The notes under the pieces were generated by a model. The model was not told the origin of the DNA. It saw only the letters and a program-made list of their open reading frames with translations, and did not search any database. From Bacteroides sp. (GTDB lineage: Bacteria > Bacteroidota > Bacteroidia > Bacteroidales > Muribaculaceae): 34,627 nucleotides of DNA. A program made the translations under genes and the position numbers. Within the stretch, counting starts at the first letter, position 1; every line of letters starts with the position of its first letter. The stretch lies in contig JAAVDO010000010.1 of assembly GCA_014801735.1 (NCBI GenBank), forward strand, positions 1 through 34,627, written 5' to 3'. Positions 34,134 to 34,627 of the stretch are shown here, piece by piece.

Positions 34134-34627
34134 GTGCATCGTTACATCCCTCATACCGACGAGGATATCCGCTCTATGCTCGATAAGTGTGGAATGACTT
34201 CCACCGCCGAGCTTTATGCTGATGTGCCTCAGGAACTTCTTCATAAGGGCGACTATCAGGTAGGCCCCGAGATGAGCGAAACGGAGGTCAGGCGCTTCTT
34301 CGACGCTCTCAACGAGCGCAACCGCCGCATGATCTGTTTTGCCGGCGGTGGTTTCTACCATCACTATCTGCCCGCTGCCGTTGAGTCAGTGGTGAGTCGT
34401 TCCGAATTTCTAACGGCCTATACCCCTTATCAGCCTGAGATCTCTCAGGGTACGCTCCAATATATTTTCGAGTACCAGAGCATGATGTCGGCTCTCACAG
34501 GACTGCCCGTGTCCAACGCTTCGATGTATGACGGCACCACCGCCACAGCCGAGGCCATGATAATGACCGTGGCTTCGGCCCGCAAGCGCAATCGTGTGGC
34601 TGTCAGCTCCACTCTGCGCCCCGAGAC
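34134..34627 (+). CDS. gcvPA: Glycine decarboxylase subunit 1 (GcvPA), partial, GTG start
   Basis: The frame is open from a GTG at 34134 to the window end (164 full codons), with the rest outside the window. It begins HRYIPHTDEDIRSML, matching the N-terminus of the split P-protein subunit GcvPA and not the single-chain P protein. It continues with CFAGGGFYHHYLPAAV, TAYTPYQPEISQGTLQ and the NASMYDGTTATAEA segment of the family. The earliest ATG in frame (34174) would remove conserved residues, so GTG is preferred. With GcvPB it decarboxylates glycine and loads GcvH. Confidence 0.93.
   Translation, partial: MHRYIPHTDEDIRSMLDKCGMTSTAELYADVPQELLHKGDYQVGPEMSETEVRRFFDALNERNRRMICFAGGGFYHHYLPAAVESVVSRSEFLTAYTPYQPEISQGTLQYIFEYQSMMSALTGLPVSNASMYDGTTATAEAMIMTVASARKRNRVAVSSTLRPE

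Noticed and set aside
1..34627. Prophage, insertion sequences, CRISPR array or defence system
   Set aside because: No transposase, integrase, phage structural gene, regularly spaced repeat or defence-type gene was seen on either strand. The tandem tRNAs have no flanking attachment-site duplication or integrase.

Overview
The window reads as chromosomal DNA of a Bacteroidales bacterium, most likely Muribaculaceae-like. Evidence: TAnnTTTG -7 boxes, often with a TTTG about 20 bp upstream; almost no Shine-Dalgarno sequences; tRNAs without encoded CCA; an acidic lipoprotein surface-export tag; a serine-type sulfatase; a TMEM260/DUF2723 membrane protein; and fairly high GC for the order. The family assignment is inference. 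I see no prophage, insertion sequence, CRISPR array or defence island. This is mostly core chromosome with a few accessory genes.

Layout. 1-477 (-) is the N-terminus of a surface lipoprotein with a coiled-coil-like body. 819-3472 (+) is a two-gene NtrC-type response regulator and histidine kinase system. 3555-5642 (-) holds a lipid kinase followed by ychF. A divergent promoter then drives 5666-8295 (+), an ArnT-like glycosyltransferase overlapping a 10-TM EamA transporter. 8286-12781 (-) is an exported 5'-nucleotidase plus a fused GH3/serine hydrolase. Two tandem tRNA-Arg(ACG) genes precede a sulfatase coupled to a GH2-derived protein (13426-17012, +). 17036-22121 (-) is an S41 peptidase and mfd. 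Two tandem tRNA-Asn genes precede a two-domain SGNH protein and a TerB-like protein (22702-24631, +). 24835-31062 (-) carries tRNA-Arg(TCT), dapA, queG, a NodB deacetylase and the TMEM260-like protein. 31312 to the end (+) is lplA, gcvT, gcvH and the start of gcvPA, joining a lipoate ligase to the lipoyl-dependent glycine cleavage system.

The most unusual items are: (a) a GH2 beta-galactosidase-like protein whose catalytic barrel is reduced to about 70 residues, with start overlapping the stop of a sulfatase; (b) an SGNH protein with a second SGNH domain that has lost its catalytic residues; (c) a tRNA-Arg(ACG) in which both the 15-48 and 19-56 tertiary pairs have switched from G-C to A-U; (d) an intrinsic-terminator-like hairpin wedged between the -7 box and start codon of gcvT; and (e) promoters so close to start codons that near-leaderless mRNAs are predicted. 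I found no clearly new multi-gene system. The sulfatase/pseudo-GH2 pair is the best candidate for undescribed biology.
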